Shown piece after piece: positions 1-14,200 of a stretch of DNA of 64,000 nt (positions are counted from its first letter, which is position 1; each line of letters opens with the position of its first letter). Below the pieces are notes generated by a model that saw only the letters and a program-made list of their open reading frames with translations, was not told the DNA's origin and did no database searches. The stretch is taken from assembly GCF_023343835.1 (NCBI RefSeq), contig NC_064434.1:5747505-5811504 (forward strand), in the 5' to 3' direction. The translations under genes were made by a program, and so were the position numbers. The DNA comes from Lagopus muta (Eukaryota; Chordata; Aves; Galliformes; Phasianidae).

Positions 1-3000
1 CCTGCGGACCCACAAGCACTGAGTTGAGCCTCCTTCTGCTGGTCAAACCAGTTGATCTGGATGGGCTCCCAATTAGAGTGGAAGGGAACCAGTCCCATCC
101 ATCCTGACCTCTTTCCTCCCTTCTGCCTGGGGTGAAAATTGCTCTGAAAGTGGCTCAGGTTGGAAAGGGCTGTGTTGGGTTGGTGCTGTGCCCTGTGCTG
201 ACTGCATGGAGGCAGTGGGCACCAAGCTAGGTTTCAGTTATCCCAAAGCACACCGACTGCCTCCCCAGCAAAAGCACAAAGGGCAAACTCTTGTACATTA
301 AAGAAAAAAAGAGGAAAATGCCTTCTTGTCTCAAGTGTTGTTCTTGGCTGCTCCTGCTGAGAGTCACAAGGACTGAATTGCTCCTTAATGCTGAGGTTGT
401 CTGCTTCTTCCCAATCCGTGTTGCTTCACTGCACCTCCATGTATGAGACCATCTCGCTTTTTGGAGAGGCTTTTTGGCTTCCTTCATCCTCCCTTATAAC
501 AGCTGCCTTCTTGTCTCATTTCCATCTTGCTCGGCTGCCCAAAAGCTCTGTGCAAAACACAGAGGCACAGAGCCCACATGAGACCCAGTGAGCTGCCAGA
601 AGTGGTCAGCAGAGGTCTGCTGCTGGACTCCAGCTGTGATAGGGATGGTAGGGAGGTGCTCTGTGACCTGGTGCAGAGACGTTCATGCACAAAGCTAAAA
701 TCTCCCTCTCCCTAATTTTCTCTAACCTAACCTTCAAGTATCATAGAAATAAGGGAATAATGGCTTGCTTTTAATAAATACACATGGTTCCTGTTCTCAT
801 GGATGGAACAATAAGAGCAGCTCTTGCAGTGCTGCAGTCTCTAATTCAGGCTGTTTGCACCTACTGTGTGCAATCAGAGGGTGATCCCAGGCTCCTAAGG
901 GATCCATCGGCCCACAGGGGTTAAGCCATGAAGAAGCACAGAGGCTGTGCTATAAGAACATGTGCCCAAAGTAACAGCTACCTGCTGTTATTCAGCATGA
1001 AATAGCAGGCACCAGCTCCTGTATGATGGGTCATAAAAGGAGACCACAAAGGGTGAAGTCTTTTGTAGCCTCCTTGAGCAGTCCACTATGGGTTTTTGGG
1101 GAGCTCCTGCTGGAGGTGATGCCATTTAGCTCCGAGGCTGCTGCTGCTGAACACAAAGCAGGCTTCCAGCCTGCTTTCTGCACATTATTGACTGCAGCCT
1201 GATGTCGGCTCTGTGCTATTTGTCTCTGCCTGAGCCATCAGCAGGGAGCACAGGAGGTGCTCCAGGCTTATTGGTATTTTTTCCCTGTTATGGAGGAAAA
1301 AGAGCAAAATAGTTTTGCAGCTGCACTTTCTTACCAGGAGCCATGCTGTGGCTTTATGAGGAGCAAATGGCCATCCCTGTGGGCTTTGTGTGAAGGGCAG
1401 GGTGGTGAAGGGATGCAACACAACCCTTGTTCTGTTGGGAAACTGCTCAATGCCATAGCATCCCCATCATCCTCAACATCCCCATCATCCTCATCATCCC
1501 CATCATCCTCAACATCCCCATCATCCCCACCATCTCCCCCCCAGAGCAGCCTCTGGACCTAAGGACCGTCTAAGCCACCCAATGACAGGAGATGACAGTG
1601 ATCCTATTAACCTGGTCATCCATTCCCATCTGCCTGCACACAGCTTTGAGCTCCTGCACCAAACTCTTAAGTAAAGACAGAAGTTTGGCCATCTTCATGC
1701 TCCTGGTCGTGGCTGCTGCTCTTCACATATCAAGGCCCACTTTTTTCCCCACCTCTGCTTCCCTTCAGCAAAGGGATTCAGCTGAATAATAAAATGATGT
1801 TGCTAATGAGCCGAGGGAAGAGGGAGCTTTGTGATGGAGATGATGCTGACAGCCTTTGGAAATCCAGGGAGATTTTCCCAATGCCTTCAGCTGGATTTGA
1901 AGTCCCCCCTAGGAGGAACAGATGATGGAAACATCCTGTGAAGACACAGTTACAGAGCTGCCAAGATTTCTTCCTGCTTTCTGGGTATGAAAAACTGCCA
2001 CACTTCTCTACACAGCAAAATGAATACTGCAGGGACACACTCCTGCCTTTGGAGGCAAACTACCTGGCATCCAACTCTGCCTCATCCAAACAGAGGTTCT
2101 GGATGGGAAATTTCAGTCTGCTCTCTGGGTCTGGCCTGTGGCATGAGCTTGTTACTTGGGTTTACCTGAACTTCTCTTTGCTGCATCTCTTCTCAAACTC
2201 TTTCTGGGACAAGATGTGGAGTAAATCAGCACTGCATAGCAAGAAAAACCACCGCAAAGAGAAATCACAATTTCATGCATGTCACAGGGAGGTCATCCCA
2301 CACCAAGGCCATTTCTCTGGGATCCCAGTGCTCCTCCTGGCAGCATCCTTTCCAAGGATGCTTCTACAACTGCCCCATCACGATTCCCCACCAGAGGTGG
2401 GAATCCAGCTGTGATGCTTGTGGCACATCTGCAGGGACAGGAGCAGCACAGCACTGCAAACGCCATTGCCATCAGCACCCTACCTCGTGTTGAGGGACCC
2501 CTGGCTGAGGGTGTCCCCCTCTCCCAGAAGTTCATCCTCGCTGTGATAATACATCTCGTCCTCTTCCATCCTGTGACAGTGGTGACATGGAAAACGTCAG
2601 CCCTTTCCCTGCTTACTGTTCGTATTGGTGCTGGCATCAATGACCAACAGCACCTGGGATTGGCGAGGATGAGCGCAAAGCAGCAGGGCAGAGCAAAGTG
2701 CTTTGAGGCAGGGCAGGTCTCCATCCGGAGGGAACAGGGGAGCTCCTTGGGACCAAAGCAGTGAGTTGAACCCTGGGCCATCTTTGAGTTTTAGTGCAAT
2801 TATCCACATTCTGTCTTGTCTGGGACAGTGGAAAGAACATGCCTTGCTTTTTTGGAGGTGTTTGCTCTCCACTGGCAAGGACATGCAAACCAGCCTTACA
2901 GAGTCCTGCACCTACTCAGCAGCCTGCAGCCACCACGTGCCTTGTGCATCCTGCAGGGGTACTCAGCAAACCTCTCTGAAATGTGTCCTGGTAGCATCCG

Positions 3001-5049
3001 TAGGGCTACAGGAGCTGTCTCCCACCTCCCACCTGAGCTGGACATCTTAGCTGGACTCTACAGCCCCTTCCCAGAACCTTTAAGCACAACTCATCCCACA
3101 CCCTGCAGGCTTCTGTTGCAGGAAAACCCTCCAATCCCTTCAACATCGTCTCCTCTTTGGCAACATCACGGTCCACCGAGCTGGGAAACGAGTGCACTTC
3201 TCATTTGCTTAAAAACTCACAGGTTTCAGCCCAATTCACACAGTTAATTAAGTGCCTAGGAATGATGTGAGCAGCTGGGGATAACTTCCTTCAATCTCTC
3301 ACTGTGGGGAGAAAGAAATGTTGCCCTTATATGGCCTTAATAAAGTGCTAAACACAGGAAGAAAGCAAACACTACTGAAGCACACCACTGCAGAAGCTCA
3401 GAGTAGGGGACGTATGGTTTCAGCAGTGCTAGAGATGTAAATGCTTGTTGAAAAGCAGATGTTTAATATGGTTATGCTTGGATTCACCCCTCCAAGCTGG
3501 GTTCCCTTATGGGTTTGCAAACACCAGGGCTGTCTGCCTCTGACCTGCTGCTTCCTTGCGTGCTGTTGGACTGTGACAATCATCCAGGGGTGTACAGTCC
3601 TGGGAGAGCAGCTCCGCTCCCTCTGCCTGCCCCATGTGCAACCTTTCCCCTCTACCTGCTTATCTCTTCCCACAAGACTTTGAGCAAAGTGGACCTTGAG
3701 GTCTCCACTCTTCCTGTTCAGCTCAAGAGCTATTGGAGACAGGCAGATGGAGTCATTGTCATGGACAACATGGCTACTGTAAATTTGGCTGAAAATCTGG
3801 TTTAGCAGCCCATGAAAACAATACAAATATGCACAAGTGGCTTTACACTTGCAAAACTCTTCTTCTACCTGAAGAGCTGTGTCAGGATTTGAGCATAAGG
3901 TGTGCTGAAACTGAGCCAGCATCACTGTGGCTCTTGACCTCAGTGCCCATCCATGCCTTGGCCTCATGGATGGCATCTGAGGTGGTAGAGGCTCCTCACA
4001 GCCCTGAGCATCCATAAGCAACAGCTCATGGCAGAACCGATCCCAACTTGTACTTTATCCCAGTGGACAACCATCTGCAATGCCCCAGTCCTGAGCCATC
4101 TCCACCCATGCCAATGACCAGCCTGCATTTGTGACTGGTTACAGCAGCTCTGTGTCAAGAAATGGAAAGGGACCACTCATGGGCTTGTTTTCACCTGTTG
4201 TTACATCCTATGGGCTTAGAAAACATCAGGGTTCCCCACCAGTTCTCCTGTGATGCCAAGGAGCCTTAAGTTAATAGAAAGCTGGTGACAGTACCCTTAG
4301 AGTACTGGATGTGTTCCCATGTGCCATCACAGGGAACGGGTCCTCAGCTAGTGCAAACGGGACTCACCTGCCACAAAACTTCATTTGGGACAGGATTTCA
4401 TTGAAGCCTTGTGTCACACAGAGGCACAAGGGCCTGTCACCTCCCCTATTCCAGAATCCCTAGTTTCTCCTCCAGCCTCACCATGAGACATGCACACTCA
4501 TAATGCTCCCAGCAGGTCAGAGACACCTTCTACTCCTGAAGAATCTGCACTGTTTTAGTTTCATGGCCAACTTATCCTCCTGTCCCCATACAGCTGCAGC
4601 TTCATTCACCTCCACCTCCTGCCCTGGGGGAGTTGAATCCTGGGAGAACCGTGAGCCCCGTCAAGATGCAAGACCCTAGACATCTGCAAATAGCTCTATC
4701 AACATCCAGGAAGACGAGGCCTGGCCAACAACTGAACCTTTAATCCTCCCCAGATCTGTATATAACTACGTTTGCAAGCCAAACGTGCTCCAAACCTGGA
4801 TCCCTGCTGGAAGACTCTGTGCTGTGCAGGCATGCTGGAGCAAAGGGACCTGCGAGCACTAGCAGGTGGACCCGTACAAGCCATTCTCACCTTCAGCTGT
4901 GGCATGGGTCTCCTGATGGCTATGGGATGTGGTGCTCCTCAGATGTGGAGCTACACAGGCGCTGGGGCAGTGCTGTCCCTTGGTGCCAAGCCAAGCCCTC
5001 CCCATCCCTGCTGCTCCCACACACCTTTGTGCCCTGGTTTTCACGTTAC
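1..5049 (-). other. OTOF intron 5 (partial)
   Basis: The region lies downstream of the exon 5 donor, and no further OTOF exon could be recognised on the minus strand. It holds a CATC-rich minisatellite near 1.46-1.54 kb and otherwise unique-looking sequence. The open frames here show no family resemblance. Confidence 0.8.
1459..1541. repeat. CATCCTCATCATCCC-type minisatellite
   Basis: Short tandem blocks of CCCCATCATCCTCAACAT (18 bp) alternate with CATCATCC variants, all derived from a CATC core. A plus-strand frame across it encodes a meaningless Ser/Pro run. Confidence 0.85.
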
Positions 5050-5261
5050 CTCCTGAAGCTTCTCTCTGTAGACTGCTGGTTGGATTTGCCCACAGACCCG
5101 TCTGTGCTCTGCCGATGGCCGGAGAGGAGGCTGTCTGTCTCCAGAGGGTACCTGCCGTCCCCTTCTGAGTGGACACTGGGAGTCTCCAGGAATTCCTTGT
5201 CATTCCACGTGCCCACTGTTCCATCCAGAGCCTGGTACCTGATCTCTATGGAGATGCTGGT
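5050..5261 (-). CDS. OTOF: OTOF exon 5
   Basis: 212 nt: codons 110-179 plus two bases. Acceptor CTTGCAG, donor GTAACG. It opens with the end of C2A ([20 protein letters not shown]) and then enters the acidic/serine-rich linker, ending SFR plus a split codon. Human otoferlin has KSFRR at the same point, followed by an exon that begins AGRSVFS; that exon was not found between here and the left edge. The linker part (about residues 130-172) is much less conserved than C2A. Confidence 0.93.
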
Positions 5262-8200
5262 CTGCAAGACACAAAGAAGGAAGGATCATCCCCCAAGGCA
5301 ACACAGGGAGGAAGGCAGGTCCTGCAACACCTGGAAGGCAGGACGAGCTGTTGCCTTATCTGCTTTGACCTCTCTGCCTCAATTCCCCAAGTCTCTTCCC
5401 CATCAGCAGATGAAGGTCATGCTGTGTTGGTGGTTTCTCTTGGTGGTGCATCACCCATGCTCATTCCCCTCTTACTCAGCCACAATTTGCACCAGGCTGC
5501 TGCCCTGTTTAGAGATCTTGAACAGTTTTTCCAAGACAAGATCCCAACATTTAAAGCCCAGTCAAGTATGTGAGAGTTCATCTGGCTGCAAACAGCCATC
5601 AGTGTCACCTCCATCCTAGTGTAAAGTCCTTCTAAAATCACTGCCTTGGTCAAAGCAATCAGAAAATTATCTCCACTAACAACAGGCACATTTTGAAAGG
5701 CAAACATCTGCTACAAATATTAAAGCCAAACAAAACCAGAAACCATTCCCCACCTCCGTTCTAAGTTGCAGGTTAGACTGAATGCCAAAGCAATCGATTT
5801 TAGACACAGGGACAAGACGTTCCTTGCAGAAGGAAGAATTCAGCACCAGACTCATTTGCAGGGAAAAGGGTGATGGATGCAGGGGCTTTAAAGAAGAGAT
5901 GAGAGACACCTCAGGGAGAAATGCCATGAGAGCAATGGGTTCTGCCCTGGGGAAGGTGTGTGAGATGCTCCTTTCCAGCCCTGCGATTCAAGGATTGCTT
6001 GGGTGGTATTTTTCGTTTGTTTGTTTGTTTTTGCAGCAAATCTTCCTTTTTTCATCTGTCTTTTTCAGAGGAGGTACAGCATCCTGAATGCCTCCAACCT
6101 CAGCTCGTCAAAGGGAGGATGAAAGGCTGGAAAACATGGGAGGTGGTCCGGAGGAACGCATGAAAAGAAATGAGAAACTGTCAGTGCAATAAAATGCGTG
6201 ATTTTGTTTTGGGCTGCGCTGACTTTATTCAAGTCATCGCTAGTTGGAAGGGAAAATAGTAGGTGTAAGCTGAAACTGAGAGAAATCCACACCGTGAAGA
6301 AAACTCTGAGTTGTGACAATGAAGAAAATTACTCAGAGAAATGATTCATTGAAGTGCTGTTGGATTCCTCTGACATCGGACTTCCAAATATCATTTTTGT
6401 GTTGTTTTTTCTTTATTTTTATTTTTCCCCCACCTGAAGAGACAATAATGAGTTCTGAGTTGTCCCAGAGGCTCTCTTGTTGAAGGCCAGATTACACCAA
6501 TATGAAATAACTCCTGGCTCCACAATTCTTTGGTCTTTTTAGCCCTTTGCTGGGACAAGTCAATAATGTTATTAGGGCCAGCTGGAAGCTGCCAGCAATG
6601 CTTTGCAGTCAGCAAAGAAAAAAGAAAAAACATTTTTCTGCCCTTCCATTGTGTTTGATTGCAGAAAGACGAAGCTGTGTCTGGAAATTGCTTTCTGCCC
6701 ACCTCCGCCTCCTCAAAACATCCCATCATTTTTCAGCCCCCTGTTCTTCTGAGTTCAACATGTGGCCATGGTGGGGGTCTCCAACAACTCCGTGTCATTC
6801 CATACGCACACTGTGCTATTTCCACCATCATTCTCCAAGCAAACATCCCAGTCGTTGCCCTCTGGATTCTCTCCTCAGGGCTCCCTCAGTTTGAATTCAG
6901 CCCCTTGCTGGAGCGATGCCTGGCAGCAGTGGTTTGGGGAGGGAGTTCATGAAGCTCATTTGTCTCTGTGCCCCTGAAGTTGCTATGGAGACTGAATGGG
7001 AGAAGGGACTGAAATCCAGCCGAAAGCCCAAAATACAACCACACACTCTCACCTCCTGGCTCTGATTTCAACAGGGGAGACTTGGAGCAAAGATGTCCCA
7101 GAAATGAAGGGGAAATAAAGGGACGTGGCATTTCTGCCCCAAGCGAGCTCCTGCAACCCAAGATTTGTGTGTGTGAATGCACATGGCTTGCAATCTGCAC
7201 AAGACGGGGGGTTTCACCATCTCATCTGTCTTCCTGTCACATCTGCCTTGCCAGTGCTGTCCTGATCCATAGCAATGCACAACACTCAGCGTTCATATTT
7301 TCCAGAGCATTCTACAGATACCAATTAAAAAAAATAAATAAATGCAGCAAGGATGTAGACATCGGGTACTCAGAGGGGAGTTGGTGAGCATGTTCAGCCA
7401 TGGGCTGGGGAAAATTGTTTGTATTGCAGGTGCCTCCAGTTAGATGCTTTTGGCTTGTAAAGAGGTGAAGGACAGCAAATCACCTCCCTTCATCTGTTGT
7501 GTTGCCCCAGTAAGTGCCCAACCAGGCTCCAAGGCACCAGGCAATGCTGGGACCTCCTCAGTCATAGAATCATAGCATCACCAAGGTTGGAAAAGACCTA
7601 AAAGCTCATCCAGTCCAACCGTTCACCTATTCCCAACAGCTCCCACTAAACCATGTCCCTCAACACAACATCCAGCCTTTCCTTGAACACCCCCAGGCTC
7701 GGTGACTCCACCACCTCCCTGGGCATCCATTCCAGATATATGGCATTTTCCTCCTTTGGATGTTTGCATGGACTTCAGGAAAAACCAAGGAAATATCAGA
7801 AGGTGACTTCTCCAGTCCTGAAATCATCATCACATCCTCAGTCTGTGCTTTCTTCATTTTCTTCTCCCTCCTTAGGACTGGTTTCCTTCTGCTTTTATTC
7901 CCTTTACTCTCACAGAACAAGCCAGCTCATGCCTCCTGCTAATGAAACCATCGGTCTTTTTATTGCTAATTGCTTGTCATTAACACAAGGGTTATACAAT
8001 TAAAGTGCTACATGCAATTGCACATCTTAATGCTGAGCCTAGAAAGCTGCTTATAAAGGAATAGGAAGGTATTGTGTCTAGCAGAGGAAGGAGGGTAAGT
8101 TTTTGTGTCTAGTCAAAACACCATGGTTTCTGATGCACAAGACCAAAAGTCACTGTATTTATAAGTTATAAAATGCAGTCTCCATGGAAAACTGTTCCTA

Positions 8201-11200
8201 TGAGATGCATTAAACAGGCCTGAAATGTGCTGAGTTACGCAGCATGGAGCTGCAGGTGGGGATTCTATCCCTTAGTCTGGGGAATGAAGGGTGCAGATCC
8301 AGACTGGGTCACTGGTGACAGGACATTTCCAGGTTATTTCTGAGCTGTGTGCAAGCAACTGCCCCCTGTGTGTGTGCAGTCTAACGGGAAGAAAGGGGAT
8401 TTGTTCTCATTTTGCTTCTGCAGAAAATCCTTTGCAGCTGCAGAGCCATTGACATTTACACCGAGAGTAATGGGATAAGGTGAGGATTTGGGCACTCAGG
8501 TGCACAACACAGGATTGGCTGTTCCCATAGAAAGGGCTGGCGGAGATGCAGATGGACAGACGGACCAAATCCGAAAGGCAGCTGTGGCCATTTTCTCCTT
8601 GCAACCTACCTGGATGGCTGAATTATTGTCATCTATGAGCGTATCCATCACCTCCACGTGCCCTTCCTCCACCACCTTCTGCAGGACCATCCGGAAAGTG
8701 CCGATAAGCCTACGAAACAAAGAAAAGTCAGGTGAGGTGCAGTGAGCAGCCAGCAGAGTTCATTTTCAGTGGGAAAGCACTTTGATGGCCAAGAGCCACC
8801 AGAGCATGCGTGGTTGTTTGGGTTGCTTTATTTATTTAGTTAGCTAGTTAGTTGGTTATGTTGCAATGTGTTGGCTTTTTGAGGATCTAGACAGGAGATG
8901 CAGGGCCAAGGATTGTAATTAAAGAGCTAGGCAGAGGAGAAACCGTTTTTGAGGCAGTGCTGCTGGGATAAAAAGAAAAGGAAATGTTGAGAACAATCAG
9001 CCTTAAATTACTAGGGTACAAATAAGGGAACCCAAGCTGGACATCCCATCTGATGTGCCACCCTGCTGGATGTACTCATGGATTTCCTATCTGGATGTCC
9101 CAGCTTGCTGTATACCCTAAAGCAGTACAGCAGGGCTCAGAGAAGCTGTGTTGTCTCCATCCTACTTTTTCCAAGACCCAACTAGATAAAAAGCTGATCA
9201 ACCTGCTGCAGGTGATGCTGACCTTGCTTGGAGCATGAGACTGGACTAGAGAACTCCAGAAGAGCCTTCAAATCTGAACTATCCGGTGGTCCTTTGATTT
9301 GATCCTATAACATCATTGTTGTTTCTGTGGTCTGTTGTGCATGAGCCACACCAAACTCAGTTCCCATGTGGCTGTTGCACCTCCTGCAATAGGTGACAGC
9401 CTGAGCTGGGACCACATATCTCGGGGGAGACATCCACAGCAAGTGTGGATCAAGGGTTTGTTATGCTATTTCTTCTTTCTGTACTTGTTTCTACTCTTGT
9501 GCTTGAGGGCTCAAGCATGGGCATGCTGACTTCCACTGTGGGCTGCAACAAATGCCAAGGCTGAGGTGAGAGCACACAACACCTGCCAGCCACCATGCCT
9601 GTTTCTCCCCAAGCATCTGATCACCACCCAAACTCCTGCAGGATGAGCAGGCTGAAGGCATTTCATTGCTCTTTGCAAATCTTACCTGGGCTCTCTGTTC
9701 TCCACTGCTCTCACAGCCAGGGAGGGCAGCACAGTGTGCACTAAAAGCAGCCACGTTCATTAAATCAAAACCCACAGTAGATACCGTGGAGCTCTCTAAT
9801 AAAAGCCATTACTTATCTGCTGGCTCATGGCTTGTCAGAGAGCTGTGACTTTATGTTCTCTGTGTTCTGGTGTTGTACCAGAGGGATCTTCCCAGGCTGG
9901 GCTGAGTCAGCCTGAGCAAAGAGCCAGCTGTGAATCAAGAGACACCCAATGTGAAAAAAGTCCTGAAACATGAAATGTGGCATTGCTTTACACCACTGGC
10001 CTTGCGTGTCACCTCCAGTGCTATGAGACTGATGATAGCAAAGATGTTTGATGGCATGCAAATGTTCCTGCAGTGCTCTACTCTGGCAAAAAACAAATAA
10101 TAAAAATAGCTGCTGGTTAAGCGATTTTTGGGGGATTTTTTTGCTGATTTATCAGGCTGTGATATCAAAGAGGGCGATGGGAACTGCCTACAACATGCAC
10201 TGGTGTATGGAGGGCTCTTCTCCCACCCCCCATGTAGCCCCAGCTCTGGTGCTGTGTCTTCACTGACTTTGGAGATGGACCCGCCTGGAGTCCCAAGGTG
10301 TCTGACCAGAAGTAGGACTGTGTCTTGTTGTCATTCCATCACACACCACTCACCACATGGCCTACCCAGGGGGAACATCATCAGCCCCTTGTAAATGCTG
10401 CACAACTCTCAGGTGCAGAGGTGGTGGCTTCTCTGCTCTTCTTAGACCACTGTGGACCCCGAAGATGTCTATAGGTGAGAACACCCCTTACCAGTGTAGT
10501 GTGAAATGCAAAATGAGCTGAAGCTGCCTGGAAGCAGCCTGATCTCCAGAGAACCTGCCCTGAGCTCAGGCTGCCTCCACATTCCTCTTTAGCATCCTCA
10601 GGATAATGCTGGAGGCAGGATAACGCTGCAACTACAGCACCACAGCTTGGGGCATTTCAACTTTCCATTTAAGCTGTGCAGAGTGCTTTCAAGTGGTCAA
10701 AGTGGTTTCAAGCTACCTTGCCTTGTTTTGCAATTGCAGGGAGGTGTGAATATGCCTGTGCTCAGGTTACACCAGCTGGACATATATATTCCATCTGAAA
10801 TCCCCTTCAGCATGGGGCTCACACCTGCTCCTCCAAGCAGCAAACCAGTCTTGGGCTGCAGTTTTTCTGAAGGCATCTCACAGCAGGACACTGAGCTTTT
10901 AGTTCAGGGACTGCTGTGTTTGGCTCAGACCTGCTGTGTGGAAGAGACTTTCCACACTGAGCATGGACACCGCTGGTGCTGGTTGAAGACGGTCGTTGGC
11001 TTTCTCCAACCAAAACTGGGGGGCTGCAGATCCCCCAGCTCTTTGCTCGCCTGTTGAGTCTGTCTCAACCTCCCGGGGAAGAAAATTTTCCCAGCATCCA
11101 ACCTGAATCTCCCCAGCCACAAACTCTGCCTATTGCTTCTGGATACTTCTTCTGGTGAACAAATATCCACCTATCCCTGTAGGCTGCAAACTCCAGCCGT

Positions 11201-14200
11201 GAGTCAGTTAAGGTGTGGTATTGGTGATGGGGGGCACTGTTCAGTTGGTGGCATTGACCATCTCATACTATGTCATCTCACACCAACAGTGCCTTAGGAC
11301 CTGGGGCACAGCTTGGGGATGTCCTTGCTGTAGCTGTCGTGGGAGCTGCAGAAATCGGCAGTCTCAAGGCTTTAGGACACAGTAGCAGCAATGTGCTTGG
11401 ACAGCAGCACTCCCTAGAGACATCTGGATCTGACCCTGTCAAAATGCATAGCAAAGAGAGGAGGAAAAGAACCGCAGACTCTAACAGGGAGCAAATGTCT
11501 CCAGGGGGCATTTCACACACAGCCCTCCTGCTGTGCTGTAAGGGAAACAGGTTAAGAGAAGCAAACAGAATCACAGAACCATAGGGGTTGGAAGGGACCT
11601 CTGCAGATCCACCAGACCATCTTTCCATTAAAGTAGGTTCCCTAGAACAGATAACACACTAAAGCATGAGTTTTAATATCTCCAGAGAAGGAGACTCCAT
11701 CACCTCTTTGAGCGGCCTGTTCCAGTGCTCTGGCACTCTTACAGGAAAGAAGTTCTTTGTCATGTTTACATGGAAGTTCCCATGTTCCAGTTTGCACCCA
11801 CTGCCCCTTGTTCCGTCACTGCACACCACTGAAAAGAGCCTGACCCCATACACTTGACACCCACCCTTTAGATATTGATAAACATTGATCAGATCCCCTC
11901 TTAGCCTTCCCTTCAGCCTTCATTCCCCACCAGGAGATGCTCCAGGCCCCCACCATCTCTGCAGCCCTCCTCTGGGCTCTCTCCAGCAGTTCCCTGTCCT
12001 CTTTGAACTGGGGAGCCCAGCACTGGGCTCAGTGCTCCAGATGTGGCCTCCCCAATGCAGAGCAGAGAGGAGAAGAACCTCCCTTGCCCTGCTGGCCATG
12101 CTCTGTGCAATGCACTTCAGGGTCCCATTGGCTTTCTTCTCCACCAGGGCCCACTGCTGTCTTATGTTCAACCTTTGATCAACTGTTAGTCAATTGCTGG
12201 TCAACCTTTGGTGAACCGTCGGTCGACCATTGGTCGATTGGAACCCCCAGGTCCTTCCCTGCAGAACTCCCCTCCACCAGCTCAGCCCTTAACCTGTACT
12301 AGTGTGTGCTGTTATTCCTCCCCAGAAATAGGGCTCTACACTTACCCTTGTTGAACCTCATCACGTTCCTCTCAGACTGTCTAGGTCACTGGCCAGACAG
12401 ACTTCAGCTGACATGTCTGAGTGTCATGCTCCTTGTGAAATGTGAGCTCTGTATTGCAGGGGGTGAGAATAAAGTCTCTGGACATAATCATCCTCCCTCC
12501 CAGCATCACAAGGATTTGTGGCATGAGGTCAGAAACTATCTGCAGCATGTTTGTGGCATGTACAGAATACAGAGCTATGTCAGGGAGGGTAGGGGTTAGG
12601 GAAAAGCTCTGCCCCAGAGGGTGGTGGGCATGGCAGAGCTCCCAGGGCAGTGGGCAGAGCCCTGAGATGAAGGAGCTCAGGGAGTGTTGGGTCAGTGCTC
12701 TCAGACATAGGGTTTGGGTTGGGTGGTCCTGTGTGGAGCCAGGGCTTGGGCTCAATGATCCCTATGAATCCTTTCCAATTCAGGATGTTCTATGGCCCTA
12801 TAATTCTGTGATTCTAAGCCCAGAGGCTGGAAGAGCATCACGTCCACCTCCAGCACTTTGCTGCTCTCTCAGCTGAGCTACAGTCAAAAGCACATGCTGC
12901 CCATATGTGCTCATAATCGCATGCTGTTACTGCAGCAGGACTGGATAAAAGCAGGAATCTCAGCACCAGTTCTGGCTCTTTGACAGCTTTTTCCCTACTG
13001 CAATATCTGAACCATGAAAACAGGCAATGAGCATCTGCTCCTGCTTCCTCAGAAGTGAGATGTTGGCCCTTTCAACACTTTCTTCACACATCTTTGCAAG
13101 CTCTTGTAAGACGTGCCTCTGCACTACCCAGCTCTGCTCACAGACCTGAGGTCAGCTTGTATGTGTGAGAATTACCAGAAAGATGCATGGTGTGAGGTTT
13201 GGGGTGATGCCTTCCTTCCTTGAGCCCCTCCCAGCCCACATCTCCTGCAGGCAAGAGCCCAGAAAGAGGGCATGAAATATTCAGCACTTGTCTGCACAGC
13301 CTTTCACTTCCGAGTGTTTCATAATTCATTGAGTGCCCTGCTCCCTCCCCTTGCGTTTCTGCTCATGGAAAGAGCGAGGGAGTTTTTCTGGGTCACTCGT
13401 AATTTTATCAGACTATAGAAACTTCTTCAGTTTCAGACCCAGCCCAGCTGGTTCTGTGCTTAGAGCCATGGATCAGGGCAGTCTGTGACTTCTGGACACC
13501 TCACAACATGCCATGCTTTGCTCTTCAGTTTTGTGGCCTGTGCCTTTCCACAGGACCCTCTGTGTGCTCAGTGCAGCTCAGGACAGACAGCATTTTGGGG
13601 GATGCTGAACCCTGTCAGGCATTGCCAGTGCTGAAGTTCCCTCTCCCTCAGAGCAAGGGCTGCAGCATTAAAGCAAGATGTAGACCCATGTCATCTTCAA
13701 GGTGGTGGCCAGCAAATTCCCATTTGTTTTTGTGTGATTAGACCAGCTTCTGTGTTGCTGGCCAATAGGCCAGAGAGCTGCTGGTGACTTCAGGAGAGGC
13801 AGCTCTGCTCTGATTTCAATCTTGCTGCTTCTCTCTGGACAACACCAGTTTCTCAGCATCCTTTGTAGGCAGTATTGGTGGTAGGTGGACAGTTGGACTA
13901 AGGGATGCTGAAGATCTTTTCCAACCTTTAATGTCTCTATGATTCTAGGAAGATGTAAGCTCTGAAACTAAACACCTTTTATTTTTTTTCTTTTTTTTTA
14001 TTTTTTTTCTTTTTTTCTGCACCAAACACAAACCAAAACAACAACAAAAAGCTCTAAAACCAAGAACTCCCAGACACAACATCACTGGTCCAACAAGCAA
14101 CCACGCTCGTGTAGAGCATCTCTGAGTCATCCCAGGTGCACACCTATTCCCACCTCCTGCAGTGCACATAGCACTCATTTCCAACATACCCAGCAACTGC

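Noticed and set aside
2178..2215. 38-nt minus-strand segment between CCCAG and GTAAAC, considered as OTOF exon 6
   Set aside because: Translated in the required phase it does not resemble the expected AGRSVFS segment.
4819..5619. 266-codon plus-strand open frame
   Set aside because: It runs antisense across OTOF exon 5 and intron. The coding strand is established by homology and splice sites on the minus strand.
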